Positions 37,886-48,525 of a stretch of 64,000 bases of DNA are shown piece after piece; within the stretch, counting starts at the first letter, position 1; every line of letters starts with the position of its first letter. The DNA comes from Shewanella oncorhynchi (GTDB taxonomy: Bacteria; Pseudomonadota; Gammaproteobacteria; Enterobacterales; Shewanellaceae), in the NCBI RefSeq assembly GCF_012584455.1, contig NZ_JABAEB010000008.1, forward strand, positions 199,627 to 263,626, in the 5' to 3' direction. Made by a program: the position numbers and the translations under genes. The notes under the pieces are model-generated. The model was not told the DNA's origin. It did not search any database and saw nothing but the letters and a program-made list of their open reading frames with translations.

Positions 37886-38884
37886 TTACACTAACAAACC
37901 AATCTTCTCATACACTTTCTTCAGGGTCACTTCGGCGCGCGCCTGCGCACTCTGTGCGCCAGCTTTCATCACTTGGTCTAAGTATGCGCGATCGCTACGA
38001 ATAGCGCGGTAACGCTCTTGTAGTGGCTCTAACATGCTCACAACCGCTTCACCTGCCGCACCTTTCAAATGGCCATACATCTTGCCTTCAAACTCGGCTT
38101 CTAGGCTCGCAATGCTTTGCCCTGTCACACCCGACATGAGACTCAACAGGTTAGAAACACCCGGTTTATTATCCACATCAAAACGCACGACTGGCGGCTC
38201 ATCACTGTCTGTCATGGCTTTTTTCAGCTTCTTCAGCACTGATTTCGGATCTTCTAGCAGGCCGATAACGTTATTACGGTTATCGTCTGACTTAGACATC
38301 TTCTTTAGCGGCTCCTGCAGCGACATGACTTTAGCGCCAAGTTCAGGAATAAACGGCTCAGGAATGGTGAAAGTATCGCCATAGGCATTGTTAAAACGAG
38401 TAGCGATATCACGTGTTAACTCAAGGTGTTGTTTCTGATCTTGGCCAACAGGGATTTCGTTCGCTTGATAAATCAGAATATCCGCCGCCATCAACACTGG
38501 GTAGCCAAATAAACCCACGTTGATGTTGTTAGCGTGCTTTTGTGATTTATCTTTAAACTGAGTCATGCGGCTCAACTCGCCCATTTGGGTATAGCAGTTT
38601 AATGCCCAACCCAATTGCGTATGTTGTGGCACCTGTGACTGGATAAACACTGTACTCTTTTTAGGATCTACGCCACAGGCCAAATACAGGGCTAAGGTAT
38701 CTAAACACGCTTCACGCAATGCTTTAGGATCTTGGCGCACGGTAATGGCATGCAAATCAACTACACAATACAGGCAGTCGTGGCTATCTTGCATCGCAAC
38801 CCATTGACGCAATGCACCCATGTAGTTACCTATGGTTAATTCGCCGGACGGCTGTGCACCGCTGAGTACTATGGGTTTGGTCAT
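37886..38884 (-). CDS. trpS: Tryptophanyl-tRNA synthetase
   Basis: This 332-residue class-I synthetase charges tRNA-Trp. The HIGH-type element is TIGN in [13 protein letters not shown] (residues 13-25), and the KMSKS loop is at 195-199 (KKMSKSDDN). The length is typical. It follows gph and rpe on the same strand, the conserved rpe-gph-trpS order. The gap of about 70 bases before it allows its own promoter. Confidence 0.96.
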   Translation of the reverse strand: MTKPIVLSGAQPSGELTIGNYMGALRQWVAMQDSHDCLYCVVDLHAITVRQDPKALREACLDTLALYLACGVDPKKSTVFIQSQVPQHTQLGWALNCYTQMGELSRMTQFKDKSQKHANNINVGLFGYPVLMAADILIYQANEIPVGQDQKQHLELTRDIATRFNNAYGDTFTIPEPFIPELGAKVMSLQEPLKKMSKSDDNRNNVIGLLEDPKSVLKKLKKAMTDSDEPPVVRFDVDNKPGVSNLLSLMSGVTGQSIASLEAEFEGKMYGHLKGAAGEAVVSMLEPLQERYRAIRSDRAYLDQVMKAGAQSAQARAEVTLKKVYEKIGLLV

Positions 38885-38952
38885 TACGTCATTGCTCCAC
38901 TATCTATATATAAAAAGACTAAAAAATCGACTAAAGAACAGGTAACCCCCCA

Positions 38953-39630
38953 TTACTTGGTAGGTTTTACCCAGTTCAGAATCTCACTAAATTGCTCACA
39001 TACGGCATCTGGGCCACTGAGCCCAATATCTTCACCGTAGTTGTAGCCATAGGTCAAGCCGATTGACGCTATCCCAGCCGCTTTCGCCGCTAAAATGTCG
39101 TTTTTAGAATCGCCGACCATCAATAACTCAGTTTTCTCCAATTGCCACTCATGCAATAAATGCTGCAGCGGCAAAGGGTCAGGCTTCATCTTAGCTAAGG
39201 TATCGCCACCTAATACTAAGCTGAAAAAGTCGTTAATCCCAAAAGCATTGAGTAATGGCATGGTAAAACCATAGGGTTTATTGGTGACAACCGCTAACTT
39301 AAAGCCTGCATCAAACAAAGTTTGCAGCACTTGATGCACGTCGCTATACAGCGCACTGTGCTTTTCAAGATTTTCTTGATAATGATGCATAAAAATCGGC
39401 ATAGCCGCATCAAGGGTTGTTTGCTCAACATCCGTACCCAAAGCATGACTCATAGCACGGCGCATCAACATCTCTGCACCGTTACCGACCCAAGTACGAA
39501 CTTGCGCCTCAGAGCAGCTCTTCAAACCTAACTCAGTCAAGGCTTCCTGCGTAGCAACGGTTAGGTCAGGCACACTGTCAATCAGCGTGCCATCTAGATC
39601 AAACGCAATCGCTTTAATCTTATCCCACAT
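38953..39630 (-). CDS. gph: Phosphoglycolate phosphatase
   Basis: This 225-residue haloacid-dehalogenase-type phosphatase removes phosphate from 2-phosphoglycolate arising from DNA repair. Motif I is FDLDGTLIDSVPD near 11-23 (both Asp present), motif II includes VVTNKP, and motif IV is MVGDSKNDI. It starts two bases after the rpe stop, so the two are translationally linked. Confidence 0.94.
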   Translation of the reverse strand: MWDKIKAIAFDLDGTLIDSVPDLTVATQEALTELGLKSCSEAQVRTWVGNGAEMLMRRAMSHALGTDVEQTTLDAAMPIFMHHYQENLEKHSALYSDVHQVLQTLFDAGFKLAVVTNKPYGFTMPLLNAFGINDFFSLVLGGDTLAKMKPDPLPLQHLLHEWQLEKTELLMVGDSKNDILAAKAAGIASIGLTYGYNYGEDIGLSGPDAVCEQFSEILNWVKPTK

Positions 39631-39632
39631 GG

Positions 39633-40307
39633 CTATGCCCCAACTTTAGCAAGTTCGGCACGCATCTCATCAACAACGGCCTTATAATCGGGCTTGCCGA
39701 AAATAGCCGAGCCCGCAACAAACATGTCCGCACCGGCGGCCGCGATTTCTGCGATATTGTCGACCTTAACGCCGCCATCGACTTCTAAACGAATATCAAA
39801 ACCACTGGCATCAATACGCGCACGCACTTGGCGCAGCTTATCTAAGGTCGATGGGATAAAAGATTGCCCGCCAAAACCAGGGTTCACTGACATCAATAGG
39901 ATCACGTCGAGTTTATCCATCACATGGTCAAGATAATGCAGTGGTGTCGCAGGATTAAACACGAGACCCGCCTTACAACCGCACTCTTTGATGAGCTGAA
40001 GAGTGCGATCGACGTGCTCAGAGGCTTCTGGGTGGAAAGTAATAATAGACGCGCCCGCTTTAGCAAAATCAGGCACGATACGGTCAACCGGCTTGACCAT
40101 CAAATGCACATCAATATCAGCGGTAATCCCATAGTTACGCAGTGCTTGGCACACCATAGGGCCAATCGTTAAGTTAGGAACATAGTGATTATCCATAACA
40201 TCAAAATGTACTACGTCGGTTCCCGCATCTAACACAGCTTTTACATCGTCACCCAAACGGGCAAAATCGGCAGATAAAATTGATGGAGCAATCAAGAATG
40301 GACGCAT
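39633..40307 (-). CDS. rpe: Ribulose-phosphate 3-epimerase
   Basis: This 224-residue TIM-barrel enzyme interconverts ribulose-5-phosphate and xylulose-5-phosphate in the pentose phosphate pathway. Signature segments are [31 protein letters not shown], the HLMV motif, [11 protein letters not shown] and the C-terminal VAGSAIF phosphate site. It is the first gene of rpe-gph-trpS. In other gammaproteobacteria dam lies directly upstream, whereas here two plus-strand genes intervene. Confidence 0.96.
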   Translation of the reverse strand: MRPFLIAPSILSADFARLGDDVKAVLDAGTDVVHFDVMDNHYVPNLTIGPMVCQALRNYGITADIDVHLMVKPVDRIVPDFAKAGASIITFHPEASEHVDRTLQLIKECGCKAGLVFNPATPLHYLDHVMDKLDVILLMSVNPGFGGQSFIPSTLDKLRQVRARIDASGFDIRLEVDGGVKVDNIAEIAAAGADMFVAGSAIFGKPDYKAVVDEMRAELAKVGA

Positions 40308-40583
40308 AAAACACTCGCTGCTATTTGGATAAAAAGTGCCTTATTTTACCCTGAGCCAAGCTAAGCCTCTATAGCTAAAGCCACATTTCTGGCAATTGAT
40401 CCGCTATGCCTATGTCTGCAAAGCAGCACACTCTGCAGCTATCGCAGTAAATTGGGGCTTAGATTCGGTAAAATAAGCTAATATTTCCGAGCATTTTGGC
40501 TGGAATTGATAATTTTTTGTTCATAAACTAAGCGAGTTTGTTATACTCGAGGCGCAGTGCTGGTTCATTCCAAAGGAAGCGTT

Positions 40584-40949
40584 ATGATGGAGCGGTTTAG
40601 TCAGTTTTCACACTATGTTAGGTCGGTGACATTCAAGTCATCTATGATGTTGGCATTTACTGCAGTTGTAGTGGCCACGCTAGCTTTTGGCGTTGAAAAA
40701 CTGACGGAAAATACCGAAACTGCATCTTGCGCTTGTAGCAATGACACTCGTTACAACAATGCACTGCCCAGTAGCCACCCTAATAATCGCTGCGCCGATC
40801 AAGCACAAACCTTAAGCTGGAAAACGTGGCTTACAGGTAAAAACCGTTCGAGTCAGTTCCACTTTGTCGATCTACTTGAACTATTACATGGTCATCAAGA
40901 TAAACCTATGGATGATCTCAAGCCCACTACGTCGCATCTCGCCTATTAA
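40584..40949 (+). CDS. Membrane-anchored hypothetical protein
   Basis: This protein of 121 residues is not a family I recognise. The start is the first of two adjacent ATG codons, with AAGGA six bases upstream; a GTG at 40557 would add nine residues. One hydrophobic segment (about 19-37, MMLAFTAVVVATLAFGV) should anchor it in the inner membrane. The rest has a short Cys-rich stretch (SCACSN) and a later Cys, and would be periplasmic. Its stop TAA shares a base with the ATG of the next gene. Both genes sit on the plus strand between rpe and dam. Confidence 0.6.
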   Translation: MMERFSQFSHYVRSVTFKSSMMLAFTAVVVATLAFGVEKLTENTETASCACSNDTRYNNALPSSHPNNRCADQAQTLSWKTWLTGKNRSSQFHFVDLLELLHGHQDKPMDDLKPTTSHLAY

Positions 40950-41134
40950 TGCTTAGCCGCATTTGGCAAGTATTCCACAGTACCATTGCCGCCTTTTTCG
41001 GGGTACAAACTAGCGAAAATCGTAAAAAAGATTTTCAAACCAGTTCCCCATTGCCCTACATAGTGATGGGCATTGTGTTAGCTGTCATCCTAGTGGCAAG
41101 TCTGATGTTTCTCGTAGGACAAGTGCTTAGCTAA
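40949..41134 (+). CDS. DUF2970 small membrane protein
   Basis: This 61-residue protein has the DUF2970 pattern: an N-terminal amphipathic WQVFHSTIAAFFGVQTSENR stretch and one C-terminal membrane helix (about 36-60). The function is unknown. Its ATG overlaps the stop of the upstream gene by one base, so the two are translated together. It is convergent with dam. Confidence 0.85.
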   Translation: MLSRIWQVFHSTIAAFFGVQTSENRKKDFQTSSPLPYIVMGIVLAVILVASLMFLVGQVLS

Positions 41135-41152
41135 ACGTTATTTATGTTGAAA

Positions 41153-41992
41153 CTAGTCGTCTTTTGGATCGTAGTTTTCATCATATAGCGCCATCAACTC
41201 ATCCACTTTATTACGACCACTGCCATTTTGGCTAATGTTGCGTTGCACTTGAATTTTCGCTAAATGCGCGCCGCGATATAACTCGCGAGTTAATGGAATA
41301 TCGTGATTACTAATCAATACCGGAATACCACGCTCTAACGCGGTATGGCGCGAATGACGAGCCAGCAGTGCTTGATCGTCTAAACTAAAACCTGCACCAA
41401 CATATGTCGTGAAACTGGATGTAGTAGATAACGGTGCGTAAGGTGGATCGCAATAGATAACATCGCCACTGCGTGTCTGCTCAAAGGCTTTTTCGTAACC
41501 AATGCATTTAAACTCAGCACGTTGCGCTTTTTCAGAAAAGGCCCAGATTTCCTTTTCGGGGAAATAAGGTTTTTTATAGGAGCCAAAGGGCACATTGAAG
41601 CCACCCTTACGGTTATAACGGCATAAGCCATTAAAACCATGGCGATTTAAATAAAGAAAATACACAGAACGCTGGAAAGGGTCGCGACATTTATTAAAGT
41701 CGGTCCGCACCTGATAATAAGCTTCCTTTTGATTCATCTCGTCGACAAACAATGCTTTAGCGGCGGCAATGTATGCTTCTGGTTGATGCTTCACTATCTG
41801 ATATAACTCGATCAAGTCCTGATTAATGTCACAGAGCAGGTAGCTAGGATAATCCGTATTCAAGAAAACGGATCCTGCACCCACAAACGGCTCGACCAAA
41901 CGGTCTCCTGCGGGTAAATAACTAGCTAAATCATCCACCAATTTAAATTTACCGCCAGCCCACTTAAGGAAGGCTCTGTGTTTTTTTATCAT
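41153..41992 (-). CDS. dam: DNA adenine methyltransferase
   Basis: This 279-residue enzyme methylates the adenine of GATC and serves mismatch repair, replication timing and gene control. The SAM-binding motif is FLKWAGGKFKL near 8-18, and the catalytic DPPY is at 182-185. It follows damX by about 50 bases and is the last gene of the minus-strand block pilMNOPQ-aroK-aroB-damX-dam. Confidence 0.95.
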   Translation of the reverse strand: MIKKHRAFLKWAGGKFKLVDDLASYLPAGDRLVEPFVGAGSVFLNTDYPSYLLCDINQDLIELYQIVKHQPEAYIAAAKALFVDEMNQKEAYYQVRTDFNKCRDPFQRSVYFLYLNRHGFNGLCRYNRKGGFNVPFGSYKKPYFPEKEIWAFSEKAQRAEFKCIGYEKAFEQTRSGDVIYCDPPYAPLSTTSSFTTYVGAGFSLDDQALLARHSRHTALERGIPVLISNHDIPLTRELYRGAHLAKIQVQRNISQNGSGRNKVDELMALYDENYDPKDD

Positions 41993-42040
41993 TTAACTTG
42001 ATGAATGCCGACAAAAATAAAGGTCATGATTGTACTCTGT

Positions 42041-43477
42041 TTATTCTGAAATTTCACGATTTGAGAGACTTTCTTCTACTTGATAATCTTTCAAATCGGC
42101 CCATTTTCTAACCCAAGGTTGCTCAAAACGATACTCCTTAACCAATTGAGCCGCCGCATTCGAAGCCAATTTGCTACTGCTATAATGACCAACGAGGACA
42201 ACCCACCGCTGTTTATACTTTGCGACTCGAACGCCCTCGACATTCTCAAGACTCTTTAATGTCGAACGCAAGGTCTCTAACTGAGCAACACTCGCTATTT
42301 GTACGGTATAACCTTTGAGTGGCTTTTGCGGTTCCAAAACTGTTTTATCAACCTTTGCAGCCTCTGGCGCTGGAGACTGGACATCTACTGTTTTAGATTG
42401 AAGCTCTGCATCCACAGTTGGCTCATCACCACCAAAAGACTTACTACTCACTTCACCAACGATCACTAAGGCTGCATCATCAGGCTCAGGATGTGGTGCC
42501 TCACCATGGAATTCACTTAATGGATCGACAGCCTGTTCTGTTTTGGCTTTGGATGTTTCTATTTCGTTAACTGTCACGGGTACGGCGGCAAACTTTAATT
42601 GATCAGCGCGCAGAGCAAAATAGGGGGCTAAGATTTTTTGCCCATAGGACAAGAAAGCGGGTGAATCTATCGCAGGAAAAGTCGCAGTCTCTAGGGCTTG
42701 CTCTTCAGAAAATGGTTGAGTAACACCAAGCCAAATACCTAGCGCTAACAACATGCTCACAGCTGTCACCACCACAGCTTTATATTTCATCCAAGAAGAT
42801 GTTTTCTCTTGCGGGCTATGCAAGGCTTTATCTAACAGATTGACCACTTCTTGCGGCGTACCCGTTTGCTTCTCAAGCTGACTGCGTACGATTTCCCTTG
42901 GCGTAAAAGGGTTTTGATCGCTGTATCTCAGCAATGTTTGATACAAAGCTTCACGCTCTGGCATGGTTAACGGCTCAATACTGATAGGCAATATTTGCCG
43001 CCGCAATTGCTCGGGTAATTGTGGCAATAGGTCCGCTAAGAATGCCGGTGGAACCGTGAGCGTGACGGCAATATTCTTACCCGCACACTGAATTTGATTG
43101 AGAATAATACACTCAGCCCATAGCGCCTTAGGCAATAAATGCGCATCATCGATAATGATATGTAAAGGTTTAGTTTGCGTGCTCGCAAGCCGCAACAGAG
43201 TATCGGCGAGGGGAATGTCGTCGTCAAAAATAGGGGATGAAATTAGCTGGACTAGAATTTTGCGGCGGATCTCAGCGTTATCTGCATGCATAGGACAAAT
43301 CACAAATGCCGCATTTGACTCGTCAAAATCGGTCGCTAATCCGGTAACTAAGGTCGTTTTTCCTGAACCGCTGACACCAGAAAGCACCAGCAGCTGATCG
43401 CTATAACTGGCAACATGATGCATTCTTTGTATGAGGGCTTCCTGAGAAGGAAGCAAGACAGAACCCTGAAACGTCAC
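42041..43477 (-). CDS. damX: DamX, AAA ATPase and SPOR-domain cell-division protein
   Basis: This 478-residue protein starts at GTG. The N-terminal ATPase-like part has Walker A GVSGSGKTT at about 34-42. A single membrane segment at about 236-252 separates it from a long acidic, proline-containing periplasmic linker. The C-terminal SPOR domain (about 393-465, YTVQIASVAQLETLRSTLKS) binds denuded peptidoglycan at the division septum. It lies directly after aroB on the same strand. Confidence 0.92.
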   Translation of the reverse strand: MTFQGSVLLPSQEALIQRMHHVASYSDQLLVLSGVSGSGKTTLVTGLATDFDESNAAFVICPMHADNAEIRRKILVQLISSPIFDDDIPLADTLLRLASTQTKPLHIIIDDAHLLPKALWAECIILNQIQCAGKNIAVTLTVPPAFLADLLPQLPEQLRRQILPISIEPLTMPEREALYQTLLRYSDQNPFTPREIVRSQLEKQTGTPQEVVNLLDKALHSPQEKTSSWMKYKAVVVTAVSMLLALGIWLGVTQPFSEEQALETATFPAIDSPAFLSYGQKILAPYFALRADQLKFAAVPVTVNEIETSKAKTEQAVDPLSEFHGEAPHPEPDDAALVIVGEVSSKSFGGDEPTVDAELQSKTVDVQSPAPEAAKVDKTVLEPQKPLKGYTVQIASVAQLETLRSTLKSLENVEGVRVAKYKQRWVVLVGHYSSSKLASNAAAQLVKEYRFEQPWVRKWADLKDYQVEESLSNREISE

Positions 43478-43495
43478 TCGCCCACCACACAGTTT

Positions 43496-44572
43496 TTATG
43501 CGCAGCGAATAACCTGTTCAAGGGTAGATTCTGTGACTTGACTAAACACATCCGCGCGGCCTATTGCCGTTGGGAGCACCAGTCGAATCTGACCGCCTAA
43601 AACTTTTTTATCGCGTCGCATATGTTGAATGAAACTATCGAAATCCATAGATTCCGGCGCACTCACTGGAAGATCAAAAGCTTGCAGTAACTGTATGATA
43701 CGACAAACGATTGACTCATCGATAAGCCCCAGTGCCTTAGCTGTTTTAGCAGCAAGGACTGTGCCAGCTGACACGGCTTCACCATGCAGCCAATTACCGT
43801 AGCCCATTTCGGCTTCAATCGCGTGACCAAAGGTATGACCCAGATTCAACAAAGCACGCACGCCCTGCTCAGTTTCATCTTGGCTAACCACATCAGCTTT
43901 AATCTCACAGCAACGAGAGATAGCATAAACTAATGCTTCGGCATCTAAGGTTTTTAGCGCCGTTACATTATCTTCAAGCCATTGAAAAAAATCAGCATCC
44001 CACATGATGCCATACTTGATGACTTCCGCCATTCCCGCCGCAAACTCGCGCGCTGGAAGCGTATGTAAACATAAAGTATCGATAAGCACGATTTGTGGCT
44101 GATAAAAGGCCCCAATCATGTTTTTACCAAGAGGATGGTTAACAGCCGTTTTACCGCCGACGGAAGAATCCACCTGCGACAATAAAGTTGTCGGAATTTG
44201 AATAAAATCGATCCCACGTTGATAACATGCCGCGGCAAAGCCCGTCATATCACCAATCACGCCGCCACCCAAAGCCACCAGCACAGAATCTCGACCATAG
44301 TTTTGCTGCAGCAATGCAGTAAAAATAGTATCTAGATGTGCTAAGTCTTTGAATTGTTCACCATCGGGAAGGATAACACTCTCTACCTCACCAAACGAAG
44401 CCATCGTCTCTTGTATCTGTTTTAGATACAAAGGCGCGACAGTTTCATTGGTGACGATAAGAATACGTTTTTTAAGCAGGTAGCGAGACAAAGTCTCGCC
44501 ATCACTCATCAAATTCTGGCCAATGTAAATGGGATAACTACGTACACCTAAATCAACCTGAATTTGCTTCAT
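43496..44572 (-). CDS. aroB: 3-dehydroquinate synthase
   Basis: This 358-residue NAD- and metal-dependent enzyme converts DAHP to 3-dehydroquinate, the second step of the shikimate pathway. Signature stretches are [29 protein letters not shown] with the glycine-rich NAD site, [16 protein letters not shown], and the metal ligands in [12 protein letters not shown]. It starts nine bases after aroK and precedes damX. Confidence 0.96.
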   Translation of the reverse strand: MKQIQVDLGVRSYPIYIGQNLMSDGETLSRYLLKKRILIVTNETVAPLYLKQIQETMASFGEVESVILPDGEQFKDLAHLDTIFTALLQQNYGRDSVLVALGGGVIGDMTGFAAACYQRGIDFIQIPTTLLSQVDSSVGGKTAVNHPLGKNMIGAFYQPQIVLIDTLCLHTLPAREFAAGMAEVIKYGIMWDADFFQWLEDNVTALKTLDAEALVYAISRCCEIKADVVSQDETEQGVRALLNLGHTFGHAIEAEMGYGNWLHGEAVSAGTVLAAKTAKALGLIDESIVCRIIQLLQAFDLPVSAPESMDFDSFIQHMRRDKKVLGGQIRLVLPTAIGRADVFSQVTESTLEQVIRCA

Positions 44573-44581
44573 AAATTCTGC

Positions 44582-45097
44582 CTAAAAACCTAATTGCTCA
44601 ATGATCTGATTTGCGACGATCTTTGCGCTTTGATCATCGGTTTTGACAATCACATCGGCAATTTCTTCGTACAATGGATTACGGATCTCTGCAAGATTCT
44701 CCAACACTTCTCGAGGATCATCCACTTGCAATAATGGGCGTCGCTTGTCTCTTTGAGTACGAGCAACCTGTTTGTCGATAGTGGTTTCCAGGTAAACCAC
44801 AATGCCACGAGCAGACAGATGATTACGGATATCTTTGCTTTGTACTGAACCACCACCGGTGGCAAGGACGATACCTTGTTTCTCAGACAAATCAGCAATA
44901 ACCTGAGCTTCACGACGACGGAAGCCTTCTTCACCTTCGACGTCAAACACCCAAGCAATATCAGCGCCTGTGCGTTGTTCAATCTCTTGATCCGAATCGT
45001 GGAATTCTAAATGCAGCATTTGCGCCAGATGGCGACCAATTGTGCTTTTACCTGCGCCCATAGGGCCTACCAGAAAAATATTACGTTTTTCAGCCAT
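44582..45097 (-). CDS. aroK: Shikimate kinase
   Basis: This 171-residue enzyme phosphorylates shikimate. The P loop is GPMGAGKST at 11-19, the substrate site includes DSDQEIEQR, and ATGGGSV follows. It heads the aroK-aroB-damX-dam run and is separated from pilQ by about 215 bases, including a terminator, so it has its own promoter. Confidence 0.96.
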
Positions 45098-45267
45098 TTC
45101 TTGTACGTCTGAATCTTATTGAAAAGTATGCCTATATCGACTCAACATCAAGCCGACCTATATGTTACCTTGCTCTTATGAGACTTGACCGAGGATTATC
45201 TCAGCTTAGGGTCTACTATGGCAAGCCATGTGCGCTATTTATGCAAAGAATTGTATTTCAGTAATAA

Positions 45268-45294
45268 TAAAGCCAGCAATCACTGCTGGCTTTA
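45268..45294. terminator. Terminator-like hairpin after pilQ
   Basis: The 11-bp perfect stem TAAAGCCAGCA with its complement encloses a five-base loop. It stands 20 bases downstream of pilQ on the minus strand and separates the pil operon from aroK. Confidence 0.82.
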
Positions 45295-45313
45295 GTCGAT
45301 ACATAGCAAGTGC

Positions 45314-47365
45314 TTAGATCTTCTCACCGACTATTTTGGGGGTTACGAAAATAAGTAGCTCTTGACGCTCATTTTTGTCTGTTGTGTTCCTAAACAGGAA
45401 ACCGACTAAGGGAATGTCGCCGAGAATAGGGACTTTACTCACACGGCTGATCAAGTTTTGCTGATAAATACCACCAAGGACTATGGTTTCACCGTTATCA
45501 ACTAGCACTTGAGTGCCAATACGTTGAGTATCGATGGCGACAGCGGGACCCGTTGGTGTGTCAACCGTCTTGCCCTGAGAGTCTTGGGTGATTTCCAAAT
45601 CTAAAATAACGCGGTTATCTGGTGTAATTTGTGGTGTAACTCGCAAGGACAACACGGCTTTCTTAAAAGTGACCGAGGTTGCACCGCTTGAAGTCGACTG
45701 CACATAAGGGATCTCCACACCCTGCTCAATATAAGCCGCCTTTTGGTTAGAGGTAGTAATACGAGGGCTGGCGATAATTTCACCTTTATTTTCTTGCTCT
45801 AACGCACTCAATTCCAAATCAAGAATAGTACCATCTGCCAACTTAGCAACGTGGAATGCGATACTTGTTGGATTGGTCACTGCCGCAGGCAAATTAACGT
45901 TCAAACGTTGGTCAGGAGTTGGAATGATGCCGTTGGCAATACTCTGAGCACCTTCTAATGTACCTGAGGTTCCCTTACTGCCCTGCTGATCCGTTACGCC
46001 CCAACGTATGCCTAAGTCTTCAGAGACATCATCTTTGACCGTTACCATACGTGACTCGATCAGTACTTGACGAATAGGGATATCGAGTACTTCGACTAAA
46101 CGATGGATGTTCTCAATAGTTTCTGCCGTATCTTTCACAAGTACAGTGTTGGTACGTTCATCGACCGCGACTGAACCGCGTGGCGAGAGTAAACTAGAAT
46201 CTGCGCTTTTAAGCAGCTCAGCAATATCGATCGCTTTGGCATAGTTAATTTGCAAGTACTCAGAATACAAAGGTGCTAACTCTTTAACTTCTTGCCTATT
46301 TTTGAGATTTTGGCTTTCACGAATAGCCAACTCTTCGCTCGGTGCCACCATTAAGATGTTGCCTTCGATACGTTTATCTAGGCCTTTGGTTTGTAGAATC
46401 AAATCTAATGCTTGGTCCCAGGGCACATCATCCAATCTCAAGGTGATGTTGCCTTCGACAGTATCACTCGTGACTAAGTTAAAATTGTTATAGTCAGCAA
46501 TGATCTGCAAAACAGTACGTACAGGGATATTTTGAAAGTTAAGCGACAAAGTACGGCCATTGTATTTTTTAACATCTTTCTTGGCGGCAACTCTCTCAAC
46601 TTTATTCATAGAGAGTCTAAAGAGATTATCCTCTTGCTTATAACTGAACTCATATTCCCCAGCAATATCAACTAAAATGCGCGTTGTTAGATCTTCTTTA
46701 AATGTCTCGAAGCTTTTTACTGGCGTTGAAAAATCTTTCACATCCATAACATAAAGCAGATCACTATTAATATCAGTGTTATATAACTTAACTTCGAGTT
46801 TAGCGCCCACTTGCTCAACGTTAACGGCAACAGAGCGGTTATTCAAATAGACCAATAACTCACCGCCACCATTTTCATTACGACGAAAATCGATATTTTT
46901 AATGCTATTAACGAAGGGATTTTCTGCCTGAGTCTGAGCGCCTGCAACCTCATCATTAATAGTGAGTCGATATGAGTTACCCATGACTGAACCTTGGTAA
47001 GGTTTCACTTTGGACATACCTAAGGTGACTTTAAGACGAGTATCTTGCTGCTCAGTCATCATGTCAGTTACACCGACTTGATTAATGGGTAAGCGATCCT
47101 TAGATAAACCAGAAATACTATTATCAAAGGTTAATACGAGCTCTGCAGGCGAGGCATTAGAGTCAATAACTGGCGGTGTTACCGCTTCTTCAAATACCAA
47201 CTCTAGCTCTAACTGATGGTCAACCAAGGCATGGTACTTAACATCCATTAATCGGTTTGCAGCATAACTCGATGGCAAAATTCCAAATACCAATGCGATC
47301 CCAATAACAGACTTGATTAAGCCTGAAGAAATTAACGGGACTTTTATCGCGGCAGAAGATTTCAT
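45314..47365 (-). CDS. pilQ: Type IV pilus secretin
   Basis: This 683-residue outer-membrane secretin is the pore for type IV pilus fibres and DNA uptake. A signal peptide precedes AMIN-type beta domains (about 35-250). A secretin/TonB short N-terminal domain is at about 275-330 (SLNFQNIPVRTVLQIIADYNNFN), then an N1 domain, and the secretin core at about 440-680 with VPILGDIPLVGFLFR at the C-terminal end. It is the last gene of pilMNOPQ. Confidence 0.96.
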   Translation of the reverse strand: MKSSAAIKVPLISSGLIKSVIGIALVFGILPSSYAANRLMDVKYHALVDHQLELELVFEEAVTPPVIDSNASPAELVLTFDNSISGLSKDRLPINQVGVTDMMTEQQDTRLKVTLGMSKVKPYQGSVMGNSYRLTINDEVAGAQTQAENPFVNSIKNIDFRRNENGGGELLVYLNNRSVAVNVEQVGAKLEVKLYNTDINSDLLYVMDVKDFSTPVKSFETFKEDLTTRILVDIAGEYEFSYKQEDNLFRLSMNKVERVAAKKDVKKYNGRTLSLNFQNIPVRTVLQIIADYNNFNLVTSDTVEGNITLRLDDVPWDQALDLILQTKGLDKRIEGNILMVAPSEELAIRESQNLKNRQEVKELAPLYSEYLQINYAKAIDIAELLKSADSSLLSPRGSVAVDERTNTVLVKDTAETIENIHRLVEVLDIPIRQVLIESRMVTVKDDVSEDLGIRWGVTDQQGSKGTSGTLEGAQSIANGIIPTPDQRLNVNLPAAVTNPTSIAFHVAKLADGTILDLELSALEQENKGEIIASPRITTSNQKAAYIEQGVEIPYVQSTSSGATSVTFKKAVLSLRVTPQITPDNRVILDLEITQDSQGKTVDTPTGPAVAIDTQRIGTQVLVDNGETIVLGGIYQQNLISRVSKVPILGDIPLVGFLFRNTTDKNERQELLIFVTPKIVGEKI

Positions 47366-47386
47366 TATTCCCTCATCCTTCGCTCG

Positions 47387-47902
47387 TTATTCTCCAGAAA
47401 GTTCTAAATTGCTCGTCCTTTCGGACCAACACCCTGAACCATCTGGAATTAATTCTACTACTTCGACATTTTGTGAAGTAACTTTAGAAATGCGTCCATT
47501 AAACAGACCTAAATACTCACCAACGCCCATCCGATAAACACTGCCGTCATTTGTTTCAACTAACGCCCAAGTTGTATCGGCTTCACTTAAGGTGCCACGC
47601 ATTTTTAAATTATCTAAAGGATAAGTTTCTAATCGTCCTTTTCGACGCTTTAAGTCCGGTTGTAAACAATCTTTGCTGGTATCAACAACTTCTTCCGTTA
47701 ACTCACGCGAAGGTGGTACAAAAGGGCTACGCATTAACTCGGCTTGATAGGCAAAGTGCTCAAATCTTGGCGGCTCTTTCAAGGGCGGGATATGAGCAAC
47801 ATGTTGCGCTTTGGTTGTAGTAACAAATAGTTCTAAATCACTACGATCGCCAACACAACCCATTAAAAAAAGACTCAAGGCTAACAAAGGTAAGAATTTC
47901 AT
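47387..47902 (-). CDS. pilP: PilP, type IV pilus alignment lipoprotein
   Basis: This 171-residue inner-membrane lipoprotein has a lipobox FLMGC with Cys16. A flexible part is followed by the beta-sandwich domain with LKMRGTL and VYRMGVGEYLGLFNGRISKV, the PilP hallmark. It joins PilO and PilN to the secretin PilQ. Its start overlaps the pilO stop by one base. Confidence 0.95.
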   Translation of the reverse strand: MKFLPLLALSLFLMGCVGDRSDLELFVTTTKAQHVAHIPPLKEPPRFEHFAYQAELMRSPFVPPSRELTEEVVDTSKDCLQPDLKRRKGRLETYPLDNLKMRGTLSEADTTWALVETNDGSVYRMGVGEYLGLFNGRISKVTSQNVEVVELIPDGSGCWSERTSNLELSGE

Positions 47903-48525
47903 TATTTCTTCCCCTTATTAGCAGGTTTTTCAGGCGGTAATTCAGCCCCTTCTTTAAAGCGGTATGTCTTGGCTAAGATATCCATTGCTAAGTTGCCGGC
48001 TTCATCTCGCTTAATGGTGAAATCATGGAGGCTAACGATACGCGGCAGCTTAGCGACACCACTCACCATACTACCTAGCTGATGGTAATCTCCCGTCACA
48101 GACATTTTAATTGGAAACTCAATATAGAAATCCCGCTGAATTTCGGCCTCCCAATTCAAACTATTAATTTTGAGTCCTGCATCCGTTGCCACAAAAGTTA
48201 AATCGTCTAGCAAACCTGGCATTTCATTTTCAGAGGGCAGCATCTTCAGTAACTCTGCAAACTGTACTTCCATCGTCGCTAGCTGATCTCGGTAGAGTTT
48301 TAAATTTGCCGCAAGTTGATACTTATTCTTGAAATCATCTCTGAGCTGCACTTCTTTATCCTGCTCTGCGGTATAAATATCTACCGAATCGGAGACGACC
48401 AAGAAATATCCCGCAGCAAAAACACAGAGTGCTAAAAGGATCGCGAAAAAGGTTTTAACTTGATTTGGCCAACCACCAATATTTTCAAAGTCGATATCAT
48501 TAAATTGACTTAGATCGAGTTTCAT
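47902..48525 (-). CDS. pilO: PilO, type IV pilus alignment protein
   Basis: This 207-residue protein has one N-terminal membrane segment (about 27-45), a periplasmic coiled coil (about 50-100) and a ferredoxin-like domain. It forms heterodimers with PilN in the inner-membrane alignment complex. Its start overlaps the pilN end by four bases. Confidence 0.95.
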   Translation of the reverse strand: MKLDLSQFNDIDFENIGGWPNQVKTFFAILLALCVFAAGYFLVVSDSVDIYTAEQDKEVQLRDDFKNKYQLAANLKLYRDQLATMEVQFAELLKMLPSENEMPGLLDDLTFVATDAGLKINSLNWEAEIQRDFYIEFPIKMSVTGDYHQLGSMVSGVAKLPRIVSLHDFTIKRDEAGNLAMDILAKTYRFKEGAELPPEKPANKGKK

